A stretch of DNA of 64,000 nt from Benthicola sp964195715 (GTDB taxonomy: Bacteria; Gemmatimonadota; Gemmatimonadetes; Palauibacterales; Palauibacteraceae), in assembly GCA_964195715.1 (NCBI GenBank), contig CAXMRU010000057.1:1-64000 (forward strand), read 5' to 3'. Position 1 is the stretch's first letter, and every line of letters begins with the position of its first letter. The position numbers and the translations under genes are program-made. The notes under the pieces were generated by a model. That model worked only from the letters and a program-made list of their open reading frames with translations. It was not told the origin of the DNA and did no database searches. This document shows, one piece after another, positions 1 to 9,289 of this stretch.

Positions 1-63
1 GTCGAGGAAGCATCGGTTCTTGCGTGTCTGCAAGCGATCAATCGCTGGATCCAGCCTCGCTGA
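1..63 (+). CDS. C-terminal end of an unidentified protein (partial)
   Basis: Frame 1 is open from the window edge to a TGA at 61-63 and encodes 20 residues ending NRWIQPR. The pattern of a cysteine, hydrophobic residues and a Trp-containing tail is loosely like the C-terminus of AgmX/TonB-type periplasmic proteins, but the piece is too short for a family call. It could equally be a chance open frame. Confidence 0.25.
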   Translation, partial: VEEASVLACLQAINRWIQPR

Positions 64-296
64 CCATCGCCCGAGTTGCGCACATCGCTACCTCAAGTTC
101 TTTTTAGAGTTCACCGAGAGTGTCGTCTGTCGTTGACCTGGCTGGGAAAATGCGGGTCGGCGCCTTGACTTAGATGCGAGGTCCTGAGACACAGAGATAC
201 CCCCGACCTCTTCGGCCCACCGCCAGCTGAGCGGAGCGATACCTCCGAGCGGAGATGAAGCATACCCGTTAGCGAACTGGGTGTGACTTCCATGCG
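64..296. other. Intergenic region without a recognised gene
   Basis: About 230 bases with no convincing coding frame, RNA gene or clear sigma-70 promoter pair. Its main supported content is at the right-hand end, where it runs into the strong Shine-Dalgarno sequence described in the next entry. Confidence 0.4.
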
Positions 297-312
297 AAAG
301 GAGGTGTGCTCT

Positions 313-357
313 ATGAATTGGCTCTTTATGCTTTTAGGTGGAACCGTTAGGTGGTAA
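313..357 (+). CDS. Possible 14-residue leader peptide (uORF) before the HD-GYP gene
   Basis: ATG at 313 is followed by 14 codons (MNWLFMLLGGTVRW) and TAA at 355-357. A near-ideal Shine-Dalgarno sequence, AAAGGAGGTG at 297-306, ends about 6 nt before this ATG. An in-frame ATG at 292 would lengthen it by seven residues. The mini-ORF overlaps the first codons of the HD-GYP frame in another reading frame, and neither candidate start of the HD-GYP gene (GTG 338, ATG 401) has a Shine-Dalgarno sequence of its own. This suggests translational coupling or a leader peptide. A sequencing frameshift joining the two frames is an alternative, but the mini-ORF stops soon after the overlap. Confidence 0.35.
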   Translation: MNWLFMLLGGTVRW

Positions 358-1738
358 ACCCGTAGAGGCTTCGGGGGTATTCTATTCTAACTGCGTGGAC
401 ATGGACCTAAGAGTCAAGCGGACGATCTACGCGACAGCTGTGGCCGCAGCCGCGCTTATTGTCGCCCTCTATATTGACTCTCCTCCAGAGTACTCTGCCG
501 AGTCATTTCTCGCCTTCGGCACACTACTCGCGCTCAGCACTCTTGCGATGATGTTGTACCTCCGATTCACGGAGGCAGGCTCTACAACATCTATGGATTT
601 CGTGCCCGAACTCGGAGCGATACTTCTCCTCGGGCCAACGGGTGCAGTGACAGTCACTCTGCTATCCGAACTGGTGTCCGGCTTCTTCCTCTATAAAGAG
701 AAATCGTTTCACAAGAAGCTCTTCAACGTCTCCCAGCTGGTTCTGGCTGTGGGAACCGCGGGGATTCTGTTCCGGTGGTCCGGCGGAGTCGAGAGCCTTG
801 AGAGGCTCCGCTTCCAAGATTCGCTCGCGCCCTTCCTTGTTGCCGTATTGGCGTACTTCGCGGTGAATACCGGAACCGTTGCGTTCATTGTCTCAGTCTC
901 AGAGAGGCGTCCGTTCTTTGAGGCGTGGCGACAGATAACCGGTGGACTCATCGTTTTTGACATCGCGATGAGTCCGCTGGCATTCCTGGTTGCATTCCTT
1001 TACACGCAGTACGGCGTTCTTGCCGTGTTCTTGGCAATGATCCCGCTGATCGGCCTGCGCTACAGCTACGGTACTAACTTCGAGTTGCAGCAGCTTAATA
1101 AGGACTTGCTGCGGCTTATGGTAAAGACGATCGAGGCCCAAGATCCGTACACATCGGGTCACTCGATTCGGGTATCTGAGGCCGCAAAGAAGATTTCTCG
1201 AGCGCTTGGAGTTCGGGTGCGACAGCTCGAGATCATTGAAACAGCGGCGCTCTTGCACGACATCGGGAAGATCGATGTGGTCTACGGTGAGATACTCCGG
1301 CAGAATGGTCCACTGACTCCTGAGCAGCGTGAGCTTATCCGCGCTCACCCGGACAAAGGTGTGGATATCATCAAGTCCATCCGGAGTATTCACCCGGAAG
1401 TCCTTCGCTGCGTCCGACACCACCATGAGCGTTGGGATGGCGACGGGTACCCGGCAGGGTTAGAAGGTGAAGATATCCCTCTTGGAGCTCGCGTCATTAT
1501 GGTCTGCGACACGATCGACGCCATGACGACAGCAAGGCCCTATAGAGATGCGCTACCGGTGTCCGTCGTGAGGGAAGAACTGGCTCGTCACAAGGGCTCC
1601 CAGTTCGATGCAGCGATCGTAGACATCCTGGTCAAGACCGACATTCTTGAGACGCTAGACACTCCTGAGCCGGCTGTGCCTACCGCAGGTACTCGCCTCG
1701 CTGGCGTCAGTCCATCGCTCCGTGCTAACGCTAAGTAA
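338..1738 (+). CDS. Membrane HD-GYP domain protein (candidate cyclic-di-GMP phosphodiesterase)
   Basis: The 466-residue protein has several hydrophobic segments across roughly residues 28-250, a membrane sensor-like module, followed by a full HD-GYP domain over about residues 255-440. The metal-binding HD pair is H307-D308 within HDIGK, followed by the HHE motif and the G370-Y371-P372 signature. HD-GYP proteins hydrolyse c-di-GMP, or in some cases cGAMP, at the inner face of the membrane. All key residues are present, so activity is plausible. The GTG at 338 is the longest start; ATG 401 would still keep the first membrane segment. Its 3' end overlaps that of the convergent regulator gene by 8 nt. 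No GGDEF domain is attached, so the signal it senses cannot be inferred. Confidence 0.85.
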   Translation: MEPLGGKPVEASGVFYSNCVDMDLRVKRTIYATAVAAAALIVALYIDSPPEYSAESFLAFGTLLALSTLAMMLYLRFTEAGSTTSMDFVPELGAILLLGPTGAVTVTLLSELVSGFFLYKEKSFHKKLFNVSQLVLAVGTAGILFRWSGGVESLERLRFQDSLAPFLVAVLAYFAVNTGTVAFIVSVSERRPFFEAWRQITGGLIVFDIAMSPLAFLVAFLYTQYGVLAVFLAMIPLIGLRYSYGTNFELQQLNKDLLRLMVKTIEAQDPYTSGHSIRVSEAAKKISRALGVRVRQLEIIETAALLHDIGKIDVVYGEILRQNGPLTPEQRELIRAHPDKGVDIIKSIRSIHPEVLRCVRHHHERWDGDGYPAGLEGEDIPLGARVIMVCDTIDAMTTARPYRDALPVSVVREELARHKGSQFDAAIVDILVKTDILETLDTPEPAVPTAGTRLAGVSPSLRANAK

Positions 1739-4700
1739 TCGCTGGCAGTTTGCTGTTGACCGCTTGGAACCACCTTTGTGCAAATCCCGCAAACCAACCG
1801 AGTTGGTGGTCGAACAGGTTCCTCCGAACGTCTCCAGAACTGCAACCGGCAGCATCGCCGAAGCCGGAACCGAAGATCAGTGGCCCCAGCCACAGCAGCT
1901 TGTAGTGACTCGGCAGATCTAGCCGAACCTGCTCGGACGCTGCAGCAACTAGTCGTTCGAGCGACCCGTCAATGGAGAAGCGCGCCCCCATGAACGCGCG
2001 AAACCACTCGAACTTGAACAGCTCTTGGGGACCGATTAGCTGATCGGGTTGAGTCTCGAGGACCTCCCTCCACATCGAGTCTGCTGTAGCGTGATCTCCA
2101 ACCTGAAGAGCGGTCAAGCCGCTGCAGGACAGGATTTCCGGAAGGAATTCTAGGGAACCCGTACTCCGAGCAGCGTCCAAGGATTGAGCATAGAGCAAGC
2201 TTGCCGGTTTCGCCTTTCCCTGGTAGAAGAGCGCATTCGCTCGATTCAACCCGAGGGACAGAAGCGTGTCCAGCGCATCTCCACCTTGAATCTCCTCTAC
2301 CTTTCGCGCCCAAACCTCAAACTGCTCCCAGTCACCTTGCTCCAAAGAACTGCACGCGAGGTTGTTCCAGAGCCCGGCTTGCAGGACCAAGTCGTTGCGC
2401 CGCGAAGCATGGCGCAGAGCAGAACGAAACTCATGCTCTGCTTCGTCCCATCTCGCCATTCGAACTGAGACCATTCCCCGTATCAGATGCGCTCTTTCAG
2501 CAATCTCTGGATCGAGGTGCCGGACGACGTCTCGTATCTCATCCAGGAGTCCGAGTGCTCGCTTGGATGATTGATAGAAAGCGGCGTAGGTAGCGAGACT
2601 AAGGACCGCGTTCACCCGTGCGTTGGCATCGATTTCAGGGCTTTCGACTGCAGTGGCAGCTAACCCTTCGGCCACTCTCGCCGCGTCCCTTGCGCTTGAG
2701 GGATTGTTCTGCCTGGTAGCCACCTTCAGCGTCCAAAAGAGGGTCTCAGCTCGCGCTTTGACGCTGCAACTCGGATCCGAAAGCAGCTCGAACAAAGCAG
2801 TCACCGAGTCTATTTCGTCTCTGGCCTCCTCCCAACTGGATGACTCCGCTAGCGCTTCCACCAACTTAAGCTTCACCTCGACCCGTCGCTCCGCTGGCAT
2901 GCTCTCGTCCAGTCTCAGGATCTCGTTGAAGTGCTCCTTGGCCGCCACCAGCTGCGCCGACTCGAGCTCGGCCTCGGCCAGCAGGTGCAGAGCCGATAGG
3001 CGTTGCTCCGTCCCGTTCGAAGTCCGCACGGCCAGGTCCGCCATTGCCGCAGCTTCCATCTGTCCCGCTGCCCCCTTTGCCTCCTGGGCGGCACGCATCG
3101 AGTGTGCGTATGTTCGCGACCGATCCTCCCCCAGGTGGAAGTGGCGAGCCAGGATCGCGGCATTCGCGCAGGACTCTGCCTCCAGGTATTGAGCTGCGGT
3201 CAGGTGAAGAGCGGTCCTTCCGAGTGCCGTCATACCGGCGTACACATATTCGCGGACGACATCGTTTACGAACTCCAGGCGGGCCTCGCGATCTCGAATC
3301 AGACCCCGACCGTAGAGGTCAGTGCCGGCTGCAGCCGCTTCCGGGAGAGTGAGTCCAGCCACGAACGCAACCGCGCCTGGCGTGGCGAGCCGTTCGAGAA
3401 CTGCAGTTGCCCGTAGCAGGGTGCTCGCCTTCCGAGACAGGCCTTTCAGTCGGATCGCCAGGACCTTGCTCAATCTCTCGTCGGTAAGCGGGTCCCATCG
3501 CGAGGCTTCGGCGGCCCACTCGGTCGATCCAACCGCAGCTCGAAAGACCTGCACGGCGTAGAAGGGATTGCCCCCGGCGAGTCGTTGGGCCAACTCCACT
3601 GCTGCCTGGTGACTCGAATCGGGCGCAGCGCGGCTGAGGAACTCGCCGATCTCCTCTTCAGACAGGGGATTGAGCCGGATCTCGGAGCTGAGCTCGGAGA
3701 TGGCTGGCAGACTCACGGGAAGTGTCTCAGGAAGATCTGCCTCGCGTCCGACTTGCAACGTGACGACCAGCAGGAACGGGAAACCCTCGAGTCGCCGGGT
3801 CATATAGTGCAGCAAGGACTTGGACGTCGCGTCCATCCACCGTACGTCTTCGATGATCCAGACGATGGGCCTGACCTCGAGGGCAAGTCGAACCAGGCTG
3901 GTCACTTCCTCGTACAGGCGTCGGCGCCATGTCGCAGGGTCAATGCGATCCTCGCCGTCTCGTGTCAGGTACGCGAATTCCGACAGGAGGTGGCCGATGC
4001 GAGTGAGGTGCTCCAGTTCCGAGGGAGGCTTGCGTGCTATTTCGGCAGCAATCGGTCGAAGCCCGTCGACCACGGGGCCGTACGGTACGTCCGCCTCGGC
4101 TGGATAGCAGCGGCTCTCCAGGAGCCAAACATCCTCAAGCGCGACGGAGCGAGTGAACTCGCTTACAAGGCGGCTCTTTCCTATGCCTGCTTCGCCAGCC
4201 ACGAGCACACCCGTGGTAGACGTATCCCTGATCTCGCGCACGGCTTTACGAAGCGTTTCCAACTCGTTCTCACGCCCGAGGAACGGTGTCTGAAGCTCAC
4301 CCAGGTTGTCCACCCACGGCTCGGGCGCAGGGGTGGAGCGTATTCGCTGCACGAGGAGGTGAGTCTCCTGTGAAATCCCGTTCGGCAGTTCATCCTCGAG
4401 TGGCTTGACGACTTCGTCGAAGTGACGACTGGCAGATGCCGCGTCGCCGTGGAGCCAGAGACCTCGCATAAGCACCCGGTGAGCTTCCTCATCCAGGTTC
4501 GACAACTTCACCAGACGCAGAGCGGCCATGCACATTTCACCCCACTGGCCACTCTCGTCGCACTGTCGCACGTGCCGGCGCAGTGACATTTCGCCCAGCC
4601 GGGAGAGGCGCAAACGTTCGGCTTCCAGCCAGCGCTCGAAGTCGTCCGTGCCGGCATGGACCAGGTTGTCGGCGAACGGGCCCCGGTACAGGTCCACTGC

Positions 4701-5033
4701 GAGGGCGAGCTCCCCGTTCTTGAGCGCTTGCTCGAATTCCACCACATCGAACCGAAATGCCGATGGATCGAGACGCACGGCGTCCCCTGTCGCCGATTCG
4801 ATGGTCCCGGGGAGATTTCGCCGCAGGTCGTAGACGGCCTGACTCAGCGAGTGCCGTGCGCGTTCGATCGATGTGTCCCACAGCAGTCGAGCTAGTGAGT
4901 CGCGCGTGTAGATTCTCTGGCCTGCCGTGGCCAGGTAGAGAAGCAGGGCCATGTGTTTCTTGGAGCGGAGCCGCACCACATCGCCGCTCGAGTCCTGTAT
5001 TCGAACGCCTCCGAGACTCTGAATCACGAACAT
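1731..5033 (-). CDS. SARP/AfsR-like transcriptional regulator with AAA ATPase and TPR region
   Basis: A 1100-residue protein in three parts. An OmpR-type winged helix (about 1-90) is followed by a bacterial transcriptional activation domain (BTAD, about 95-240), the pairing that defines SARP regulators. A STAND/AAA_16-type ATPase follows, with Walker A GEAGIGKS and a Walker B-like stretch ending IIEDVRWMD. The C-terminal 450 or so residues are helical and TPR-like. Such proteins integrate a ligand or protein signal through the ATPase/TPR part to activate transcription. The gene starts next to a divergent lipoprotein gene, with a short direct repeat in the shared region that may be its operator. 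Its target genes cannot be read from sequence. Confidence 0.85.
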   Translation of the reverse strand: MFVIQSLGGVRIQDSSGDVVRLRSKKHMALLLYLATAGQRIYTRDSLARLLWDTSIERARHSLSQAVYDLRRNLPGTIESATGDAVRLDPSAFRFDVVEFEQALKNGELALAVDLYRGPFADNLVHAGTDDFERWLEAERLRLSRLGEMSLRRHVRQCDESGQWGEMCMAALRLVKLSNLDEEAHRVLMRGLWLHGDAASASRHFDEVVKPLEDELPNGISQETHLLVQRIRSTPAPEPWVDNLGELQTPFLGRENELETLRKAVREIRDTSTTGVLVAGEAGIGKSRLVSEFTRSVALEDVWLLESRCYPAEADVPYGPVVDGLRPIAAEIARKPPSELEHLTRIGHLLSEFAYLTRDGEDRIDPATWRRRLYEEVTSLVRLALEVRPIVWIIEDVRWMDATSKSLLHYMTRRLEGFPFLLVVTLQVGREADLPETLPVSLPAISELSSEIRLNPLSEEEIGEFLSRAAPDSSHQAAVELAQRLAGGNPFYAVQVFRAAVGSTEWAAEASRWDPLTDERLSKVLAIRLKGLSRKASTLLRATAVLERLATPGAVAFVAGLTLPEAAAAGTDLYGRGLIRDREARLEFVNDVVREYVYAGMTALGRTALHLTAAQYLEAESCANAAILARHFHLGEDRSRTYAHSMRAAQEAKGAAGQMEAAAMADLAVRTSNGTEQRLSALHLLAEAELESAQLVAAKEHFNEILRLDESMPAERRVEVKLKLVEALAESSSWEEARDEIDSVTALFELLSDPSCSVKARAETLFWTLKVATRQNNPSSARDAARVAEGLAATAVESPEIDANARVNAVLSLATYAAFYQSSKRALGLLDEIRDVVRHLDPEIAERAHLIRGMVSVRMARWDEAEHEFRSALRHASRRNDLVLQAGLWNNLACSSLEQGDWEQFEVWARKVEEIQGGDALDTLLSLGLNRANALFYQGKAKPASLLYAQSLDAARSTGSLEFLPEILSCSGLTALQVGDHATADSMWREVLETQPDQLIGPQELFKFEWFRAFMGARFSIDGSLERLVAAASEQVRLDLPSHYKLLWLGPLIFGSGFGDAAGCSSGDVRRNLFDHQLGWFAGFAQRWFQAVNSKLPAIT

Positions 5034-5118
5034 CTCAATCGGCTCCCCGTGGGTTCGGGCCCCCTCGGACCCGGCTGAGATCTGGTTTGATGACGGATCT
5101 AAAGTCTTTCAAATGACT

Positions 5119-5140
5119 ATCAACAGTTTATCATCAACAG
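5119..5140 (-). promoter_or_regulatory. Direct repeat ATCAACAG upstream of the SARP-type regulator
   Basis: ATCAACAG occurs at 5119-5126 and again at 5133-5140, 14 bp apart, about 85-105 bp upstream of the regulator start and in the spacer shared with the lipoprotein gene. SARP proteins are known to bind short direct repeats near the -35 region, so autoregulation is a reasonable guess. The 14-bp period differs from the roughly 11-bp period usual for characterised SARPs. Confidence 0.35.
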
Positions 5141-5160
5141 GAGGGTTGTGGGACCTTCGC

Positions 5161-5188
5161 TTGATCGCAATAGCAGAAGTGGTATCAT
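5161..5188 (+). promoter_or_regulatory. Candidate sigma-70 promoter for the lipoprotein gene
   Basis: TTGATC at 5161-5166 and TATCAT at 5183-5188 are separated by 16 bp. Transcription from about 5195 would give a leader of some 90 nt before the ATG at 5285. Confidence 0.4.
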
Positions 5189-5284
5189 CGGTCGCCTGGT
5201 CGGCAGTCTGAGATTCGAGACGGAGGAAGAGGCAACCGGCGACCTGAAGGCCTGTACATATTTCGACGGAGATCCAGGACCAGC

Positions 5285-6466
5285 ATGTCAAAGCACGAAG
5301 CTGTAATTCCCGGGAACAGGTCTTCGAGGAGCGGCCGCTGGCTGGCAGTCTGCTTGCCCGCCCTGGCACTGTTCGCGCTGGCCTGTAGCCAGGAAGCCGA
5401 GCAGGGAGCGGCAGTGTCAGCGAGCGATGAGCCGGCAGTAGAGATCTGGGCACACCCGGTCCGGAGCGGGATCAGAGTGTCCGCCCCTCTCGACCTCAAG
5501 GCGTCCTCCCGCACAGTCGTGTGGGGAATCGATGGAGTGGTGCGCGCCGTCATGCGGTATCAGCCCTCGAAGGGCGAGTACGCAGTGTTCGGATTCCGGG
5601 ACCGTCAGCCTGTGGAGGTGGCGAGCCCCGTACGTCTGGCTGTCGCGGAGAACACCGGCGTATTCGTGTTCGACGACTCCACGGGCATGCTGGATCTCTA
5701 CTCACCTGGCGGCCAGCATTTGCGCGGATTCGATCCCCATATGCGGCCGTCGATCCTCGAGATCTCTCGACGTCCCTTGCGGCTCACGTACGGGGTGCGG
5801 GCCTTCGGCGAGGACACGATTCCGACCCTGGCCGTCATTCAGACGAACTTCCTGGGGCAGGATCCGGACACGTTGCTCTCTCCCGATGTCGGGCCCGAGT
5901 CGCTGCGACAGGCACCTGCAGTACGCGGCAACCTCGTCGCCACACCCTCCGTGAGCGGCCTGTGGCTGTTCGCGAAGGCGATATCGGACACCGTATTCGA
6001 GGTGTCGGGCGTGGGGCCTTCCCGGAAACTGGTCCTGCCGGAGACCTTTGCCCTTCGGGCGGGCGTGATCGCAGATCTCCAGCAGCAGATTCTGTGGGTG
6101 GTCACGCCGCGCCCCACCGGCGGACTGGACTACGAGGGTTATGACATCTCCGACAGCGGCGATGGCGCCGAGATCATCGACGGGGCTACGGCCTACCTTG
6201 GCGCCCGGTCCACCCCTCAGTACTTCTCGGCCAAGGTCGCGTTCGACGGGACCGTGTCCGGTTGGTGGCGCTCGGAGAGAGGTGTGTTCTCTCCGAGAGG
6301 TTACGACATGCGGATCGATGATCTGCGCACCGGCGCGGTTCAGGCTCGCGAAGGGCGCACGCAGAGGCGGGCTGTCAAACTTGAAACATGGGAACGCGAA
6401 CTGCAGGCACTCGAAGAAGCACGTGAGGAGCGCGAGGTTCTCCGTAAGGAGGAAGAGCTCGAGTAG
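5285..6466 (+). CDS. Predicted outer-envelope lipoprotein of unknown function
   Basis: The 393-residue product begins with a basic n-region, a hydrophobic stretch (about residues 22-35) and a lipobox ending at the Cys of LALACS, so it should be lipid-anchored in the envelope. The central part (about 60-340) is rich in beta-type segments with repeated aspartate/glycine turns and could form a beta-propeller, by appearance only. The last 40 residues are highly charged (many E, R and K) and look like a short amphipathic or coiled helix. No catalytic motif was recognised. It is transcribed divergently from the SARP-type regulator, making it a candidate target of that regulator. A hairpin terminator follows. 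Confidence 0.65.
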   Translation: MSKHEAVIPGNRSSRSGRWLAVCLPALALFALACSQEAEQGAAVSASDEPAVEIWAHPVRSGIRVSAPLDLKASSRTVVWGIDGVVRAVMRYQPSKGEYAVFGFRDRQPVEVASPVRLAVAENTGVFVFDDSTGMLDLYSPGGQHLRGFDPHMRPSILEISRRPLRLTYGVRAFGEDTIPTLAVIQTNFLGQDPDTLLSPDVGPESLRQAPAVRGNLVATPSVSGLWLFAKAISDTVFEVSGVGPSRKLVLPETFALRAGVIADLQQQILWVVTPRPTGGLDYEGYDISDSGDGAEIIDGATAYLGARSTPQYFSAKVAFDGTVSGWWRSERGVFSPRGYDMRIDDLRTGAVQAREGRTQRRAVKLETWERELQALEEAREEREVLRKEEELE

Positions 6467-6513
6467 GAGTAGGACAGCCCAGGCGTTTCCGGTGCGTTCC
6501 GGCCACAGATGAC

Positions 6514-6547
6514 AAGAGGGCCCACCCCACACGGGACCGGCCCTCTT
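6514..6547. terminator. Bidirectional hairpin between convergent genes
   Basis: AAGAGGGCC at 6514-6522 pairs perfectly with GGCCCTCTT at 6539-6547 around a 16-nt loop. The A and T ends and the position between two converging genes fit a terminator used from both sides, although the T run is short. Confidence 0.65.
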
Positions 6548-6599
6548 CTCCGATCGCTCCTCGGTACTTCTCGACGAGGCTCTCTGAAAAGTCCCTCTG

Positions 6600-7976
6600 T
6601 CAGATGCCGCCCTTGGCCACCTCGTCGTACAGGCGGGCGATCGTCTCGATGCCCTTGTGATACGTCGCCATGTCTATCCACTCGTTCGGTGCGTGCGCGT
6701 TCCCACCTGGTGGCGCGAAGCCAAGCAGCAGCACCGGCCCCTTGAATATTTCCTCGAACAGGGGAATGATCGGGATCGATCCCCCTTCGCCGATGTAGAC
6801 CGGTCGCTGCCCGAACGAATCCTCGAGCGCCTTCGCCGCCGCCTCGACCAGGGGACTGTCAGGATTCCCCGCCCAGGGCCAGCCGCCGTGCGATGGAACG
6901 ACCTTCACGGTCACGCCCTCGGGCGCTAGCGACTTGATGTACTTCGTGAACAGCTCTGCGATCTCGTCCGGGTCCTGGTCCGCCACGAGTCGCATTGAGA
7001 TCTTGGCGCTCGCCTTGGCCGGCAGGACGGTCTTCGAGCCGTCCCCCGTGAAGCCGGAGATCATGCCGTTCACGTCAAGCGCCGGTCGGTACCACAGGCG
7101 TTCCAGCGTATTGTAGCCTTCCTCGCCGCCGAGGGATGGGGCGCCGGTTTCCTCCAGGAACTCCTCGTCCGTGTACGGGAGCGCGCTGACTTTCTCCCGC
7201 TCGCTGTCCGTCATCGGGCGTACGCGATCGTAGAACCCGGGAATGGTCACGCGGCCCTCGTCGTCCTTGAGCCCGGCAATCATCCGGGCAAGGGCGATCG
7301 CCGGGTTCACGACCGCCCCTCCATAGCTGCCCGAGTGAAGGTCCGTGGCCGGCCCGTCCACGAACACTTCCAGGTAGGCGATGCCGCGCAGACCCGTACC
7401 GATCGAGGGAATGTCGATCCCCAGCATCCCGGTGTCGCTGACGATCACGGCGTCGCACGACAGACGCGCCGCCTGCTCATGCAGGAATCTCTCCAGGTGC
7501 GTGCTACCGACCTCTTCCTCTCCCTCGATGCACAGCTTCACATTGACCGGCATCCCGAATCCGCCCAGGAGACGAGTCTCGAGGGCCTTGATGTGCATGT
7601 GGACCTGTCCCTTGTCATCGTTCGTGCCGCGCGCGTACATACGGCCATCGCGCACGTCGGGCTCAAAAGGCGGCGAGTCCCAGAGATCGATCGGATCCAC
7701 CGACTGCACGTCGTAGTGCCCGTACACGAGCAGCGTGGGCGCGTCCGGATCGACGATCTTTTCGGCCACGACGAATGGATTCCCGTCGGTCGGAATGATC
7801 TCGACGTTGTCCATCCCCGCCGCACGGATGGCGTCCGCCAGCCACTCGGCGCAGCGAGCCAGGTCGCCCTCGAAACCCGTCTCCGTGCTTACGCTGGGAA
7901 TGCTCAGGAACTCCACGAGCTCTTTTTCAAATCGCTCACCGTTCGAGCGGAAGTATGCGGTCAGGTCTGCACTCAC
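6600..7976 (-). CDS. M20 family dipeptidase/metallopeptidase
   Basis: A 458-residue ArgE/DapE/CNDP2-like zinc hydrolase. The metal-site motifs are in order: VYGHYDVQ, then the ARGTNDDKGQ bridge-aspartate motif, then IEGEEEVGS with the catalytic and metal-binding glutamates. The dimerisation insert lies in the middle. It is most similar in layout to cytosolic nonspecific dipeptidases, which split di- and tripeptides. No signal peptide is visible. The GTG at 7976 is chosen because it lies 4 nt after the stop of the upstream dehydrogenase gene and has GGAG just upstream; a longer in-frame extension would run into that gene. It is the last gene of an M1 peptidase / dehydrogenase / M20 set, which suggests peptide and amino-acid catabolism. 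Confidence 0.88.
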   Translation of the reverse strand: MSADLTAYFRSNGERFEKELVEFLSIPSVSTETGFEGDLARCAEWLADAIRAAGMDNVEIIPTDGNPFVVAEKIVDPDAPTLLVYGHYDVQSVDPIDLWDSPPFEPDVRDGRMYARGTNDDKGQVHMHIKALETRLLGGFGMPVNVKLCIEGEEEVGSTHLERFLHEQAARLSCDAVIVSDTGMLGIDIPSIGTGLRGIAYLEVFVDGPATDLHSGSYGGAVVNPAIALARMIAGLKDDEGRVTIPGFYDRVRPMTDSEREKVSALPYTDEEFLEETGAPSLGGEEGYNTLERLWYRPALDVNGMISGFTGDGSKTVLPAKASAKISMRLVADQDPDEIAELFTKYIKSLAPEGVTVKVVPSHGGWPWAGNPDSPLVEAAAKALEDSFGQRPVYIGEGGSIPIIPLFEEIFKGPVLLLGFAPPGGNAHAPNEWIDMATYHKGIETIARLYDEVAKGGI

Positions 7977-7980
7977 GATT

Positions 7981-9261
7981 CTACTCCGCTTGTTTAATGT
8001 TGCGTGAAGATTCGCCACTCCGCTCAAGAGCCATTTCGAGAGCGGCAGCTAGAAGGCCGTGCTCCGCGTTTCCTGCCCGGCACACCACCTCATCCACGGC
8101 GTCTCCGACCGTGGCCTCGATTGATTCGAAGACGATATGAGGCTGCAGCGGGAAATCGGAGCGGCTCTGGCACGCGAAGGCGTGCGCCGTGCCACAGCTC
8201 GCTATGATGTCTGCCATTACGGTGAATCGCTCGTCGGCCTCTTGCTCAACCGACGTATCGCCCGGGGAATCTGCCGCGAACGGGTGATTGGCCCCGGCAA
8301 CGATGGATCGGACTCCCGCGTCGTGCAATCGGTCGAGAACTGTACGGTCCAGCGTTCCGGACGCCGCAGCAGCGACGAGCATGTCGGCGGGGGTATCGAA
8401 CAACCCCTCCGGCGACACCCAAAGAGAACCATCGCGCACCGCCGGCAGCGTGTTTCCTTCCCGACGGAGCAACAGCTCCTCGATCTCGTTCACCGATAAT
8501 CCCGCCTCGTCCAGGATGCCACCCCGCGCGTCCACGATGCCCACGATTCGGAATCCGGCTCGTACCATGTAGAGCGCCGTCGCTCCACCCACAGTCCCGA
8601 AGCCCTGGAGCAACACTCTGGTATCGGAGGGTTCATGTCCCTGATGGTGGAGAAGACGCAAGGCGGACTGGGTCACGCTGTACCCGGTCACGAGCGCGAA
8701 AACACGGGCCTCCTTGCCGGCCAGGCCGTACTCCGGTGGCACTGGCTGATCGAGGCCAATGTGCATGAGCTCACAGCGGCGGCCGAGAGCTTCGCCGTCC
8801 AGTCCAAAATGGCCGCGCAGCACGCCGATCTGCGGATGTCCGACCCCGATGTCGCGGCATATCGGGATCACCTCATCGATCTCGCTCACGTTCAGGTCAC
8901 CGGCCGTGCCGTACCGAGTAAGGAGCTCGGAGCGGATCGCGCCGAACCAGCGTTCCAGAACCTGCGCCTTGCGAGGGTCTGATGGATCGAAGTCGATGCC
9001 CGACTTCGCGCCACCGATGTCCGGGCCGGCGAACGCGAATTTCAGCTCCATCGCCTTTGCCAGGAAGGTCACTTCGTCGCGGGTCAGCCCGACCCGCATG
9101 CGCGTGCCGCCGCCGGCCGCGCCTCCCTTGAGGCTGTTGATGACGAGCCATCCCCGGGCGGCGGTTTCCCTATCGTTCCACTCGAAAACGATCTCGGGCG
9201 CCGCCCGGAAGTACTCCTGATAGTCCTGCCAGACCTCTTCGTCGCGCGTGTTGCCTGCCAT
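7981..9261 (-). CDS. Glu/Leu/Phe/Val-type amino acid dehydrogenase
   Basis: A 426-residue NAD(P)-dependent dehydrogenase that would oxidatively deaminate an amino acid to its 2-oxo acid. The substrate-binding domain carries the lysine-containing stretch MELKFAFAGPDIGGAKSG, equivalent to the conserved K/G-rich site of the family. The cofactor domain has the Rossmann motif GFGTVGG. The ATG at 9261 is chosen because it follows the M1 peptidase stop by 28 nt; upstream in-frame codons overlap that gene and read like out-of-frame sequence. The GGAKSG variant of the usual GGxKGG loop means the exact amino acid (Glu versus branched-chain or aromatic) is open. Confidence 0.82.
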   Translation of the reverse strand: MAGNTRDEEVWQDYQEYFRAAPEIVFEWNDRETAARGWLVINSLKGGAAGGGTRMRVGLTRDEVTFLAKAMELKFAFAGPDIGGAKSGIDFDPSDPRKAQVLERWFGAIRSELLTRYGTAGDLNVSEIDEVIPICRDIGVGHPQIGVLRGHFGLDGEALGRRCELMHIGLDQPVPPEYGLAGKEARVFALVTGYSVTQSALRLLHHQGHEPSDTRVLLQGFGTVGGATALYMVRAGFRIVGIVDARGGILDEAGLSVNEIEELLLRREGNTLPAVRDGSLWVSPEGLFDTPADMLVAAAASGTLDRTVLDRLHDAGVRSIVAGANHPFAADSPGDTSVEQEADERFTVMADIIASCGTAHAFACQSRSDFPLQPHIVFESIEATVGDAVDEVVCRAGNAEHGLLAAALEMALERSGESSRNIKQAE

Positions 9262-9289
9262 CACCTGGCCGGGCTGCGCGAGACGCGGA

